A stretch of 64,000 nucleotides of DNA from Polyangiaceae bacterium (GCA_025936115.1 JAICTZ010000005.1:1-64000); one strand, 5' to 3'. Shown: positions 1 to 8,958, counted from the first letter of the stretch. Notes: generated by a model not told the origin, from the sequence alone. Made by a program: numbers and translations.

Positions 1-136
1 AACGGCGCGCATGCAACGGCGCGCATGCAACGGCGCGCATGCAACGGCGCGCATGCAACGGCGCGCATGCAACGGCGCGCATGCAACGGCGCGCATGCAA
101 CGGCGCGCATGCAACGGCGCGCATGCAACGGCGCGC
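1..136. repeat. 14-bp tandem repeat, about 9.7 copies
   Basis: The unit ATGCAACGGCGCGC repeats without a visible mismatch from base 1 (partial first copy) to base 136. Because 14 is not a multiple of three, all three forward frames stay open and encode the same 14-residue periodic peptide. Short coding-looking stretches here are therefore artefacts of the repeat. The array is cut by the window start, so its true length is unknown. Confidence 0.95.
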
Positions 137-848
137 CCGAGAGGGGAGTTCGACTGTCGGCGCTGTGGTCTCGGAGGACGAGCGGGGTGCTCAGATGCGA
201 GGCGTGGAACGGCTTGGGGCGGTGGTGTTTCGGTTTGAAATGGTGGTCGCCCAAAATAACAATCGCTCGCAAAGCCTATGCCGAGTGTCGAGTCGCGTGA
301 AGTAATGTGGGTAGGGCGACGAGCCCGTCAGGCGGTCTGCGGCGTAGCCACGGCGTTTGGAAAGTAAGCGGTGGAATTTGCTTGAGAGTGGGGCCCTTTC
401 GGTTTGCAGAGTGGTCGTGAGACGAATTGCTCAGTCGAGCCATGTCAGCGCTGGGCGCCCGCTCGTGCGCCGGCGCGCCGAATGCCGTGCGACGTTCGTG
501 TCTGCCGCGCGTGGTGCTCCGTGCGGCCTTCGTGCTGCCGCGTGTGTGCTTTGCTGCTCTGCCGCCACGTTCGTGTCGCCTAAACCTGTTGTCTGGCTGC
601 CCAATGCTCAGGCTCTGCCGCCACGTTCGTGTCGGCGGGCCTGCGCTTTCTGGCGTGCCGAATGCTCTGCCGCGCGCCATGCTCTGTCACGCCTCTGCTG
701 TACCGCGTCGTCCGTGGGCTCTGCCGCGCCCGAAGCTCTGCCGCGGCGGGACTCGGGAGTGGCCCGTCGAGTGGGGAGTGCCTCGGCGCGGAACGTGCGC
801 TACATGCTGCGCTCGGAAGGTTCGAGACGTGAAGGCGACGGAGCACGT
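137..848. other. Non-coding or degenerate low-complexity stretch upstream of the SET gene
   Basis: No convincing gene is seen in these ~700 bases. From about 430 to 760 the sequence is a degenerate repeat rich in CTCTGCCGC and ACGTTCGTGTC words. For example, the 22-base block beginning GCTCTGCCGCCACG occurs near 556 and again near 610. A forward frame stays open through it into the SET gene, but the peptide is compositionally odd (Arg/Ala/Cys/Ser) and matches nothing recognised. Confidence 0.6.
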
Positions 849-1502
849 GTGAAGAAGGGACAAGCGCGTAAAGCGATGTTCAGCGCGTCGCCCGTGCAAT
901 ATCGCGAGCAGAGTATCGCGGGGCGGGGCGTGTTCGCGCGCAAGCGCTTCGAGCCCGGTGAGGTGGTCGTCGCGTACGCGCCGAAGCAACGGCGTGTGGA
1001 CGTGAATGATCCCGAGGCGTTCGTGGCGGCTGAAACGAAGCTCACGCTGCTCTCGGACGACGGCTCGGTCATCATTCCCGATACGAGCGTGCCCGGCGGT
1101 TGGCTGTGTAACCACAGCTGCCACCCGAACGCCGCCATCTACTCGAGTGGCCAGGGGCGCATTCAGTGCGTGCGGACGATTTTACCGGGTGAAGAGGTGA
1201 CGATCTTTTACGGCTGGGTGAGCGAGAACGAGCCGGGGCGCGATCCGTGCCGCTGCGGCGCGCCCGGTTGCCGTGGCACGATCAACTTCGACGTGAGCGA
1301 CGCCGACGCGCAGAATTTCGCGCGCAACACGGCCGAGGGGGAAGCCGTACGGCGGCGGCTCGAGGCGTACGCTGCGTTCTTGCGTGCGATCGGGCAAGAG
1401 CAAGTGATCGAGACCGTGGCGGACAAGCTGCGCGAGCTCGAGCGCAGGGTGCGTGCGCGCACCGCCGTCGAGACTAGTGACACGGGACCGGGCGTTGGCT
1501 GA
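849..1502 (+). CDS. SET domain-containing protein (putative protein-lysine methyltransferase)
   Basis: SET-domain proteins transfer a methyl group from S-adenosylmethionine to protein lysines. From a GTG start at 849 the product is 217 residues. Visible family motifs are GRGVFA at residues 25-30 (SET-N), NHSCHPNA at 88-95 (cofactor/pseudoknot motif), EEVTIFYG at 115-122, and a post-SET Cys cluster (C134, C136, C141). The same frame is open back to 357, but that extension is encoded by low-complexity repeat DNA and is not credible as protein. ATG 876 is another possible start. The gene overlaps the next by a few codons, suggesting cotranscription. The substrate is unknown; bacterial SET proteins of this kind are often small and cytosolic. 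Confidence 0.8.
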   Translation: MKKGQARKAMFSASPVQYREQSIAGRGVFARKRFEPGEVVVAYAPKQRRVDVNDPEAFVAAETKLTLLSDDGSVIIPDTSVPGGWLCNHSCHPNAAIYSSGQGRIQCVRTILPGEEVTIFYGWVSENEPGRDPCRCGAPGCRGTINFDVSDADAQNFARNTAEGEAVRRRLEAYAAFLRAIGQEQVIETVADKLRELERRVRARTAVETSDTGPGVG

Positions 1503-2568
1503 GGCTCCGCAGCGTGGCACGTGGTCGGAGCTCGCGCGCTGGTTCGTGGCAGGCGCGGCGGCGTTCGGCGTTTGGGCCGTGATCCTGAATCGCGAGATCA
1601 TCGACTGGCAGCCAAGCGAAGCGAAACGGCTGACGATCGTCGCGCTCGCGCTCGGGCTCGCTGCGCTCGGCGCCGTGCCGCTCTGGTTGCGCTGGCGCGG
1701 ACCGTGGACGCGCGCCGGCGTGCTCGTCGCGCTCCTGCTGTTCGCCGGTGAGCTCCGGCGCGCGTGGCTCCGGTATTCTTATGCCACCGAACAAGCGGGT
1801 ATTCCCCCGATCGCGCTCTGGCGGCCGATCACGACGACGGAGCTCGAGCTGGTCCATCTCGAGTCACGCTTACCCGGGCTCGCGGTGCCGCGCTTGCGCG
1901 TCGTGCACGTCACGGATTTGCACATCACCGAAGCGTTGCCCAAGGAGTACTACGCGCGCCTCTCGCGTGAGCTCGCCGCGCGTGAGCCCGATCTGGTGCT
2001 GCTCACGGGCGACTACCTGTCGCAGCTCTCACGCGTGCCGCTGCTCGCCGCTTGGCTCGAGGGGTTGCCGCACGCCCGCTACGGCAACTTTGCCGTGCTC
2101 GGTAACCACGATCTCTGGCTCGACGCGGAAAGGATCCGCGCGCTCCTGGCGGACAACGGCGTGACGACGCTCTCGGGTACGTGCGCGACGGTGAGGCTCG
2201 CGAGCGGCGGCGTGCGACTCTGCGGGACCGAGGCGCCCTGGGGACCGAAGCTCGAACGTGCCGCAGTCGCACAAAACGCAGCAGAAAAGCTGCCGCTCGT
2301 CGTGATGACGCACACGCCCGACAACGTTTACGTGCTGCATGAGCTCGGCGCCGCGGCCGTGTTCGCAGGCCACACGCACGGCGGCCAGATGCGACTGCCG
2401 GTGGTCGGCTCGATCCTCGTGCCGTCGGTGTACGGCCGGCGCTTCGATCTCGGGCACTTCAACGTCGACGGCACGCAACTGTACGTGTCGGCAGGCGTCG
2501 GCGCGGACGAGCCGCCGCTCAGGATCTATTGCCCGCCCGAGCTCGCTGAAGTCGATTTTCATCCCTGA
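1477..2568 (+). CDS. Membrane-anchored metallophosphoesterase (YkuE/YaeI-like)
   Basis: A calcineurin-like binuclear metal phosphoesterase. The N-terminal ~100 residues hold about three hydrophobic segments, then the catalytic domain shows the canonical order: VTDLH (metal ligands D, H), LTGDY, GNHDLW, MTHTPD and AGHTHGGQ. This motif set and the membrane anchor resemble YkuE/YaeI-type enzymes, several of which act on UDP-diacylglucosamine-like or other phosphodiesters; the substrate here is not determined. The start is uncertain: GTG 1453, GTG 1477 and TTG 1495 are all in frame and all overlap the end of the SET gene, implying coupling. I chose 1477 as a compromise. Confidence is high for the family and moderate for the start. 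Confidence 0.85.
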   Translation: MTRDRALAEAPQRGTWSELARWFVAGAAAFGVWAVILNREIIDWQPSEAKRLTIVALALGLAALGAVPLWLRWRGPWTRAGVLVALLLFAGELRRAWLRYSYATEQAGIPPIALWRPITTTELELVHLESRLPGLAVPRLRVVHVTDLHITEALPKEYYARLSRELAAREPDLVLLTGDYLSQLSRVPLLAAWLEGLPHARYGNFAVLGNHDLWLDAERIRALLADNGVTTLSGTCATVRLASGGVRLCGTEAPWGPKLERAAVAQNAAEKLPLVVMTHTPDNVYVLHELGAAAVFAGHTHGGQMRLPVVGSILVPSVYGRRFDLGHFNVDGTQLYVSAGVGADEPPLRIYCPPELAEVDFHP

Positions 2569-2625
2569 GTGTGAACGTGAGTTCGCGCCGTGGCGACATG
2601 GTCGTAGCGCCGTGATGCGTGACAA

Positions 2626-4980
2626 TTGACGACACGCTCTCGTGCCAAGAATCGCGCCCTGAGCACCTGGCGACGAACTCGACGCGCGTACTACCGTACA
2701 TGGGTGCTCGAATCATTCGGCGCGCTGATCTACCGCCGTCGTTTCCGAACCCTGGCGCTGAGCGCGCTCGTGCTCGCGCTCGCGATCGTGAGCCTCGTGC
2801 GCGGCGGCCCGCTCACGGGCGGGTCGATCGAAGGACTCGAAGCCAATCGCGCGCAAGAGCTCGTGGACCGCGTGAGTGGGCGACCCGCGGACACGACGTT
2901 CCTCGTCGTCTTCGAAGCTCGCCCCGGTGAGCAGCCCGACGAGCGTGCGTTCGAGTCGGCCGTCGACGCCGCGCTCGAACCGGTGCGCCGCGACTCGCAC
3001 ACGCTCGCCGTCGTCGCTCCCCAAGGCTCGCCGCCTGCGCTCGCCGAGCAGCTCTTGAATCGCCCCGCGCGCGCCGCGCTCGCCTTCGTCACGTTGCGCG
3101 GAGATTTCCCAACTGCGCTCGCGAGTTACGACGGCGTGCGGCGTCGCCTCGACGGCGGCAAGCTCGCGGCAGCTTGCACCGGCAAAATCCCGTTCACCCG
3201 CGATCTCAACCGTACGCTCGAGCACGACTTGCTCAAGGCCGAGCTCGTTAGCTTGCCGATCGCGCTTTTTCTCCTGTTTTGCGTGTTCCGCACACTGACG
3301 GCCGCGGCGCTTCCCGTCGGGGTCGGCGCCTTGTCCGTCGTGACGGGCATTGGAATCGTACTCGCGCTCTCGCACGAGGTTCCAATAGCGCAGTACACGA
3401 TCAACGTCTGCTCGCTGATCGGGCTCGGCGTCGCGATCGATTATTCGCTCTTCATCGTGAGCCGCTACCGCGAGGAGCTCGCGAGGGGGCACGACTATCC
3501 GCGTGCGCTTGCGCTCGCCGTCGCGACGGCGGGCAGGGTCGTGCTCTTCTCCGGGTGCGCGGTGGGGATCGGGTTGAGCGGCTTGCTCTTCTTCCGCGGC
3601 TCGTACTTGTTCGCCATGGGCGCGGGCGGCGCGATCGTGGTCGTGCTTGCCGTGGCGTTCGCGCTCACGTTCTTGCCGGCGCTGCTCGCCGTGCTGGGAC
3701 CGAGGATCAACGCCGGTAGTCTGCGCAAAAAGCCGCGCGCAAGCCACGAGAGCCGGTGGCATCGCACGGCGCTCTTCGTCATGCGGCGGCCGCTCACGAC
3801 GCTGGTCCCGACGCTCGCGCTGCTCCTGTTCATGGGCTATCCGTTCCTGCGACTCGAGCTGGTCTCCGCGGACGTGCGCGTTCTCGATCGGAGCATCGAG
3901 GCGCGGCACGGCTTCGAGCTCTTGCGGCGCTATTTCCCCGAACAGGCCGCGACGCGCGTCGACGCAGCCGTCGAGTTTCCCGCGGGCGACGCGCTGGCTC
4001 CCGAACGCGCGACCGCGCTCGGCGTCTGGGTGAATGAGCTTTCCAAATTGCCGGGCGTCGCGAGCGTCGAAAGCGCGCTCGACCTCGTGAAGCCGCTCGC
4101 GCTGCGCGTGCCTGGTCCAGCGCCGGATCCGGCGCTGCTCGCAGGGCTACTCTCCGCGCCGCCACCGCCCGTCGCGCCGCTCATTGCCGCCGGCAAAGCG
4201 CTGTTCGCGCGCGATCACGTCACGCTGGTGCACGTGCTCTGCAGAGGCGCACCCGAGAGCCGCGAATCGCGCGACGTCGTGCGCTTCATCCGCGCGCACC
4301 GGCAGGTCGCCGACGGCAGTGCCGTCGTCGGTGGACAGTCCGCGGCCGATCTCGACGCGGTAGAGTTCATGCTCGCGCGCACGCCGTATGCGGCAGCCAC
4401 GATCGTGAGCGTGACGATCGTCGTGCTGTTCTTCCTGCTCCACTCCGTCGTTCTACCGCTCAAAGCGGTGGTGATGAATTTTCTATCGATTGCGGGTTCC
4501 TTCGGCGCCCTGGTCTGGATCTTTCAAGAGGGGCACCTTTTCATCAGTGATGCGCGGCCGCTCGAGCCGTCGCTGCCGGTGTTGCTCTTCTGCGTCGTGT
4601 TCGGCCTATCGATGGACTACGAGGTGCTCATGCTCTCGCGCATGAAAGAAGCGCACGAGCGTGGTGCCGACAACGAGCGCGCCGTTGCGGAGGGTCTCGA
4701 ACGCAGCGCGGGTTTGATCACGAGCGCGGCGGCCATCATGGTCGCGGTATTTGCGGCTTTTGCGCTCGCGCGCGTCGTCTTGATTCAAGCGGTGGGCGTC
4801 GGGATGGCGCTCGCCGTGGCGCTCGACGCGACGCTCGTGCGCGTCCTACTCGTACCGGCGACCATGCGCCTGTTCGGCGAGCTCAATTGGTGGGCGCCAC
4901 GCTGGCTCAGGGCGGATGACTCACCGCGCTCCGCGCCGCGTTCGCGTCTACCGCAGGGCGAAGCCGCGAAGGTGCGGTAG
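2626..4980 (+). CDS. MMPL/RND-superfamily transporter
   Basis: A 784-residue polytopic inner-membrane protein with the two-fold MMPL architecture. It has one N-terminal helix, a periplasmic loop, five helices, a cytosolic linker, and then the same again. Each half carries the signature Asp-Tyr motif of MmpL proteins: GVAIDYSLFIVSRYREE near residue 268 and LSMDYEVLMLSRMKEAH near 660. In this family those residues sit in the proton-relay core. Such proteins export lipids, hopanoids or other hydrophobic cargo using proton motive force; the cargo here is unknown. The apparent start is TTG 2626. No adaptor (membrane-fusion) or outer-membrane partner gene adjoins it. It is convergent with dps, leaving 44 bases between them. 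Confidence 0.88.
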   Translation: MTTRSRAKNRALSTWRRTRRAYYRTWVLESFGALIYRRRFRTLALSALVLALAIVSLVRGGPLTGGSIEGLEANRAQELVDRVSGRPADTTFLVVFEARPGEQPDERAFESAVDAALEPVRRDSHTLAVVAPQGSPPALAEQLLNRPARAALAFVTLRGDFPTALASYDGVRRRLDGGKLAAACTGKIPFTRDLNRTLEHDLLKAELVSLPIALFLLFCVFRTLTAAALPVGVGALSVVTGIGIVLALSHEVPIAQYTINVCSLIGLGVAIDYSLFIVSRYREELARGHDYPRALALAVATAGRVVLFSGCAVGIGLSGLLFFRGSYLFAMGAGGAIVVVLAVAFALTFLPALLAVLGPRINAGSLRKKPRASHESRWHRTALFVMRRPLTTLVPTLALLLFMGYPFLRLELVSADVRVLDRSIEARHGFELLRRYFPEQAATRVDAAVEFPAGDALAPERATALGVWVNELSKLPGVASVESALDLVKPLALRVPGPAPDPALLAGLLSAPPPPVAPLIAAGKALFARDHVTLVHVLCRGAPESRESRDVVRFIRAHRQVADGSAVVGGQSAADLDAVEFMLARTPYAAATIVSVTIVVLFFLLHSVVLPLKAVVMNFLSIAGSFGALVWIFQEGHLFISDARPLEPSLPVLLFCVVFGLSMDYEVLMLSRMKEAHERGADNERAVAEGLERSAGLITSAAAIMVAVFAAFALARVVLIQAVGVGMALAVALDATLVRVLLVPATMRLFGELNWWAPRWLRADDSPRSAPRSRLPQGEAAKVR

Positions 4981-5024
4981 GACGCGAACGTTTCGTGCGC
5001 ACGCACGACTCCGGCACGTTGGGC

Positions 5025-5498
5025 TTACTCGAGCGACGCGCGCAAGAACCACGCGTGCTTCTCGAACTCGGTCACGACCTGCGTGAAAAGGTCGACGGTG
5101 TCGGTGTCACCGAGCTTTTCCGAGAGAGTGCGCGACTCACGCACTCCTACGAGATACTTCTCGAAGCGTTCGGCGAGGAGCTTCACGTGCTCGAGGTCGC
5201 GCGCGGTGTCTTGCGGGTAGTCAGGCAGGGTGGACGCGGTAGCGACGTGACGCGCGGTGCCGTACGCCTTGCCGCCGAGCGTGACGGCGCGCTCGGCAAT
5301 GGTGTCGTTGTGGGCGGCGAGGCCGACGGCAAACGTCTCGAATAGCGGGTGGAGCGCTGCGAACTGCGGACCCTTGATGTTCCAATGGGCGACCTTGATC
5401 TGGCTGTGGAGATCGAGGCCGTCGGCGAGACGGGCATTGAGCGTGCTTGCGAGCTGGGCGCGCGCTTCGGGCGGCAAGTGACTCGGGCTCTGATACAT
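5025..5498 (-). CDS. dps: Dps-family DNA-protection ferritin
   Basis: A 157-residue Dps miniferritin. It oxidises Fe(II) with hydrogen peroxide and stores iron, protecting DNA in the cytoplasm. The intersubunit ferroxidase motif is clear: H38 in AHWNIKGPQF, H50 (ALHPLFE), E54, D65 and E69 (NDTIAERA). E54 sits where many Dps proteins have Asp, a conservative change. The length is normal for the family. A strong Shine-Dalgarno AGGAGAA lies 7 bases before the ATG. The gene is divergent from oxyR, and the shared 112-base spacer contains an OxyR-type site, fitting peroxide-inducible control. Confidence 0.93.
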   Translation of the reverse strand: MYQSPSHLPPEARAQLASTLNARLADGLDLHSQIKVAHWNIKGPQFAALHPLFETFAVGLAAHNDTIAERAVTLGGKAYGTARHVATASTLPDYPQDTARDLEHVKLLAERFEKYLVGVRESRTLSEKLGDTDTVDLFTQVVTEFEKHAWFLRASLE

Positions 5499-5568
5499 GG
5501 CGTTCTCCTCTGGCCCTCAACATGGGACGGTCGCGGCGCCGGCACAAGCAGCAACTTTCGACCGCCGT

Positions 5569-5585
5569 GATAGCTCCTGGCTATC
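5569..5585. promoter_or_regulatory. OxyR-type binding site (GATAG-N7-CTATC)
   Basis: A perfect dyad GATAG-ctcctgg-CTATC lies in the dps/oxyR intergenic region, 26 bases before the oxyR ATG and about 70 bases before the dps ATG. It matches the half-site pair ATAG-N7-CTAT of the known OxyR consensus. The flanking second ATAG/CTAT pair of the full tetrameric site is not evident (GTTA in the expected downstream position). The position suits autorepression of oxyR and activation of dps. Confidence 0.72.
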
Positions 5586-5610
5586 GAAGGGGTTAAGGTT
5601 CGCTCACGGC

Positions 5611-6516
5611 ATGCCGCGTGTTCACGATCTTTCCCTGCGCCAGCTCGAATACATCGTGGCTGTCGCCGACACCCTCGGATTTCACAAGGCGGCGGCGAGC
5701 TGCCACGTATCACAACCGACGCTGAGCGCCCAAGTGCAGCTGCTCGAAGGCGTGCTCGGTGTACGGCTCTTCGAGCGTGACCGGCGGCGCGTGCTCGTGA
5801 CGCCTGCGGGCAGTGAGCTCGTGGCGCGCGCGCGGCGCGTGCTGCTCGAGACGGAGGACCTGATCGCCGCGGCGACGCGCTCGCAGACGCCGTTCGCCGG
5901 GACGCTGCGCGTCGGAGTGATCCCGACGCTCGCTCCGTACCTGTTGCCGGAAGTCACGCCGGCGATCACGCTGCGTTACCCTGGACTTGCCCTCGTTTAT
6001 CGAGAAGAAAAGACGGCTGACATCGTGCATGCTCTCGAGGAGGGGACGCTCGACGCGGGCATCGCCGCGCTCGAGGCGGATCTCGGCGGCGCGGCTTACG
6101 CGGAGGTTGCGCGCGACGACTTCGTGGTCGCACTGCCGAAGAACCACCCGCTCGCCAAGCGCAAACAGCTCACGCTGAGTGAGCTCGAGGACGAGCGCGT
6201 GCTCTTGCTCGACGAGGGACATTGTTTCCGCGAGCAAGCGCTCTCGCTCTGCGCCAAAGCCCACGCCGACGTCGCGAGCTTTCGCGCGACGAGCCTCGCG
6301 ACGCTCGCGCAGATGGTCTCGAGCGGCGCGGGCGTGACGCTCTTGCCGGCGCTCGCCGTGCCGGTCGAGAACCGGCGCGGGCAACTCGAGGTCCGGCCGT
6401 TCGCGAAGCCGGTTCCGCGACGCACGATCGTGCTCATGTGGCGCAAGAGCTCGCCGTTCGGCTCCGCGTTCACGGAGCTTGCGGGCGTGCTCGAGCGCGC
6501 GCTCCGCGCCAAGTAG
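5611..6516 (+). CDS. oxyR: OxyR, LysR-family peroxide-sensing regulator
   Basis: A 301-residue LysR-type regulator with an N-terminal winged HTH (residues ~8-65; LRQLEYIVAVAD, SQPTLSAQVQLLE) and a C-terminal periplasmic-binding-like sensor domain. The diagnostic redox motif DEGHCFREQALSLC places two cysteines nine positions apart, exactly the Cys199-x8-Cys208 spacing of E. coli OxyR, so a disulfide switch is expected. ATG 5611 was preferred over upstream in-frame starts because it gives the normal OxyR N-terminus and leaves the OxyR-type box intact upstream. The gene is divergent from dps, a classical OxyR target. Confidence 0.93.
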   Translation: MPRVHDLSLRQLEYIVAVADTLGFHKAAASCHVSQPTLSAQVQLLEGVLGVRLFERDRRRVLVTPAGSELVARARRVLLETEDLIAAATRSQTPFAGTLRVGVIPTLAPYLLPEVTPAITLRYPGLALVYREEKTADIVHALEEGTLDAGIAALEADLGGAAYAEVARDDFVVALPKNHPLAKRKQLTLSELEDERVLLLDEGHCFREQALSLCAKAHADVASFRATSLATLAQMVSSGAGVTLLPALAVPVENRRGQLEVRPFAKPVPRRTIVLMWRKSSPFGSAFTELAGVLERALRAK

Positions 6517-6589
6517 AGACGATGAGAGTCTTTGGCCGGAACAGAGCAGATCGGCACGAAGGGCAGAGTGCCAACTGCTCGGGCGAGAC

Positions 6590-7924
6590 TCAGCGCCTCT
6601 TGCCGGGCGCGTGACGGTCGTGCCAGCCGCGCCGGAAGAGCTCGTCGAGGTGCCGCGAGCGGACGAGCGTCACGGCGGCGCGCAGGCGTGCGTCGTGCGA
6701 GTACACGCCGTGAGGGCGTGCGTCGTGAGAGTCGTGAGTGTGCCGCTCGTGCGGCGCGCCGAGCTCGGCGAGGAGCGCTTCGTCGCAGACGCCGAGTGCC
6801 GTTTCGAGTGCTTCGATGGGCCGAAAGCGCCGGCCCGCGTTCGGTTCCCCCGCGATGAGCACGTTGGCAAGGAAGCTCAGCTCTTCGAGCCGCTCGGCGT
6901 GCAGCACGGGGTCTTGCACTTGAAGCTCTGCCAGCGCGCGGCCTAGCAGCGGGCCCGCCGCGGAGGGCACGAGCGCGGTCACGGGCGCCGCCGCGGTACC
7001 GGTCACGTCAATGAGCAGCTTGGCGAGGCGCGCTACGTCCGGTTTTGCTTTCGGCGTCGTCGCCCGAGCGGCACGGCGTGAGGCGGGGCGAGCCGTCGAG
7101 TGGGTCTCGCCCTCGCGGTCGAGCTCGCGAAGGTACGCGCGCATGACTGGATCACGCTGGCCGGGCGTACCAACCCCTTGTCGCGCGAGCGCGAGAAAGC
7201 TCCGTGCGTCGCTGGCGGCGACATAGCCCTCCGCCGCGCGGCGATCGTCGCGTTCGGCGCGTGCGTCGCTCTCCAGCATCTCGTCACTCGTGAGCACCGT
7301 GTAGAGCCCGCCGTTGTCCTCGATGTACTCGCCGCTGATGGCCGCGCAGCGTTCGAGGATTTTGCGCAAGAGGTCGTGGTGCTCGCGATCGAGCGAGAAC
7401 AGCGCCGTGACGAGAGTGTCGAACGCCCGCTGCTCACGCGCGATCAAGCGAAATTCCTCCCACTCTTCGCAGGCGTTCGAGTCGAGCGCCTTCTCGACGA
7501 GCTCGAGCTCTTCTTCATCGTCCGAAAGTTCGACGCCGAGCCGGTCGATATCGACGACGAGGACGAGGCGCGCGACCGCGAGAATGACGAAATCGAGCGG
7601 CAGCTCGCACAAGCGTGTCACGACGGCCGACTCACCCGCTTCGAACAGGATCTCGAGCCAGAGTGCGAAGCGCGCCGGATCGAAGCGCGGGTCTTCACCG
7701 ACAGCGTCCTCGCGCCAGAGGTCTTCGTCGAAGACGCGCTCGAGCTGACTCGTCGTGGCGAGCGCCACGAGCTCGGCCGCGCTTTCGAGTCCGACGGCGT
7801 CGATCAGCTTGCCGAGCAGCGCCGGCGGGAGCTCCCGAACGGCCGCGACAAGCCCGGGATTTTCGAGGACGTGCGCGAGCAGGTGCGTTGCGGACGGGCT
7901 GCGGTAGCGCTCGAGTTTCGCCAT
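6590..7924 (-). CDS. DUF6178 family protein
   Basis: A 444-residue soluble, acidic, helix-rich protein resembling the DUF6178 family of delta-proteobacteria and myxobacteria, whose biochemical role is unknown. The N-terminal half contains an ALLGKLIDAVG-type helical opening, LELPLDFV-like hydrophobic stretches and a conserved-looking segment HHDLLRKILERC. A Ser/Ala/Arg linker follows at about residues 275-300. No signal peptide or membrane span is visible. The ATG at 7924 fits the family N-terminus. It is convergent with oxyR (73-base gap) and nothing nearby suggests a pathway. Confidence 0.7.
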   Translation of the reverse strand: MAKLERYRSPSATHLLAHVLENPGLVAAVRELPPALLGKLIDAVGLESAAELVALATTSQLERVFDEDLWREDAVGEDPRFDPARFALWLEILFEAGESAVVTRLCELPLDFVILAVARLVLVVDIDRLGVELSDDEEELELVEKALDSNACEEWEEFRLIAREQRAFDTLVTALFSLDREHHDLLRKILERCAAISGEYIEDNGGLYTVLTSDEMLESDARAERDDRRAAEGYVAASDARSFLALARQGVGTPGQRDPVMRAYLRELDREGETHSTARPASRRAARATTPKAKPDVARLAKLLIDVTGTAAAPVTALVPSAAGPLLGRALAELQVQDPVLHAERLEELSFLANVLIAGEPNAGRRFRPIEALETALGVCDEALLAELGAPHERHTHDSHDARPHGVYSHDARLRAAVTLVRSRHLDELFRRGWHDRHAPGKRR

Positions 7925-8225
7925 GCAACGAATTGTCGGGATTCGCGGGCGCAGGGGAAGCTAGGAATGCCGATGAGGTTTTGTTACACTCGTTGTCAGA
8001 GTCGAGGGGGGCGGCCGGCCAAAAAAATCGGCGATTGCGAAGCGCGCGCAGATAAGTCGGTGGGCGCTAATGCCCGGATGGCGGTGACGATAGTTGTCGA
8101 GCGGCGCGCCGTCAGATTTGCTTTCGCGCCGGTCGAATCTCACGGCCTTGCTGCACTGCGGGTCGGCACTGAATACTCGTCTGGCGAGTCTGCCTGCGAC
8201 CTGCCCGCAGTGGCACGTCCACGGG

Positions 8226-8429
8226 CGACCTGAACGGCGGCCCGGCGTCTTTCCGAACATCGACGTGTACGATCCCGTGACGAACCAGTGGAACACGATC
8301 GCGCAGATGCTCGTACTGCGTCACGGCTACGGCGCTGCCGTGATCGACGAGAAGGCGTACTTGCCCGGCGGCGCTACGCACCAGGGCGCGGGCGCGAGCA
8401 ACGAGAACAGTGTCTTTTCCCTGCAGTGA
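8226..8429 (+). pseudogene. C-terminal remnant of a kelch-repeat protein
   Basis: Reading forward, this stretch encodes a typical secreted-kelch tail: PNIDVYDPVTNQW, then a Met/Arg-His motif, then GYGAAVIDEKAYLPGG, ending SVFSLQ and a stop. Myxobacterial kelch lipoproteins end this way (N-x-DVYDP, RHG-x-GAAV, GG). Only about 1.3 kelch motifs survive. The upstream ~300 bases (7925-8225) show no start, signal peptide or further blades, so this is a truncated relic. Confidence 0.6.
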
Positions 8430-8487
8430 CGCGAGCCGCACGGGTATGCTCGTCGCCGCTGCGTCCTCGAGCGTGACGGAAGCAGGA

Positions 8488-8958
8488 GTGTCGCTGAACG
8501 TGCCCGCGAAACCGAAGACCATCGACGACTACCTCGCGACCGTCCCCGTCGATCGGCGCCGGGCGCTCGCAGCGCTCCGCGCGACGATTCACGGCGTCTT
8601 ACCCGACGCCGAAGAGTGCATCAGCTACTCGATGCCCGCCTTTCGACACGACGGCCACGTCGTTGCCGGATTTCTCGCGACCGCTAAAGGCTGCTCGTAT
8701 TTTCCGTTCAGCGGGACGACGCTCGCGACGCTTGCGACTGAGCTCCGCGCGTACAGCCAGACGAAGTCCGCGCTCCATTTCGAGCCCGAGCGGCCGTTGT
8801 CGAAGGCGCTCGTGACCAAGCTCTTGAAGGCGCGCATTGCCGAAACCACCGGTAGCCGCCCCGCTCCCCGCGCTCGACCGGCGAGGCGCGCCATGCCGAA
8901 GGCTCGCGCTGCATCGCCGGCAAAAGGATCCCGGCGAGCGCCGCGTGCGAAAGACTGA
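8488..8958 (+). CDS. DUF1801 (YdhG-like) domain protein with basic tail
   Basis: About 156 residues from GTG 8488, which has GGAAG a few bases upstream; ATG 8446 is an alternative. The core KPKTIDDYLATVPVDRR ... CISYSMPAFRHDG ... GCSYFPFSG is the DUF1801/YdhG fold, related to Bacillus Fra-type iron chaperones. After the domain, the last ~35 residues are Arg/Ala/Pro/Lys-rich (RPAPRARPARRAMPKAR-like), a disordered basic tail seen on many high-G+C homologues that could bind nucleic acid. The function is not established for this clade. It is a single-gene unit between the kelch relic and the RCC1 cluster. Confidence 0.78.
   Translation: MSLNVPAKPKTIDDYLATVPVDRRRALAALRATIHGVLPDAEECISYSMPAFRHDGHVVAGFLATAKGCSYFPFSGTTLATLATELRAYSQTKSALHFEPERPLSKALVTKLLKARIAETTGSRPAPRARPARRAMPKARAASPAKGSRRAPRAKD

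Noticed and set aside
11..305. Three overlapping short forward reading frames beginning with repeated Met-Gln-Arg-Arg peptides
   Set aside because: They are products of the 14-bp repeat being open in every frame; no ribosome site or family match.
357..848. N-terminal extension of the SET protein
   Set aside because: Encoded by low-complexity DNA and absent from the SET fold; a start at 849 or 876 is more likely.
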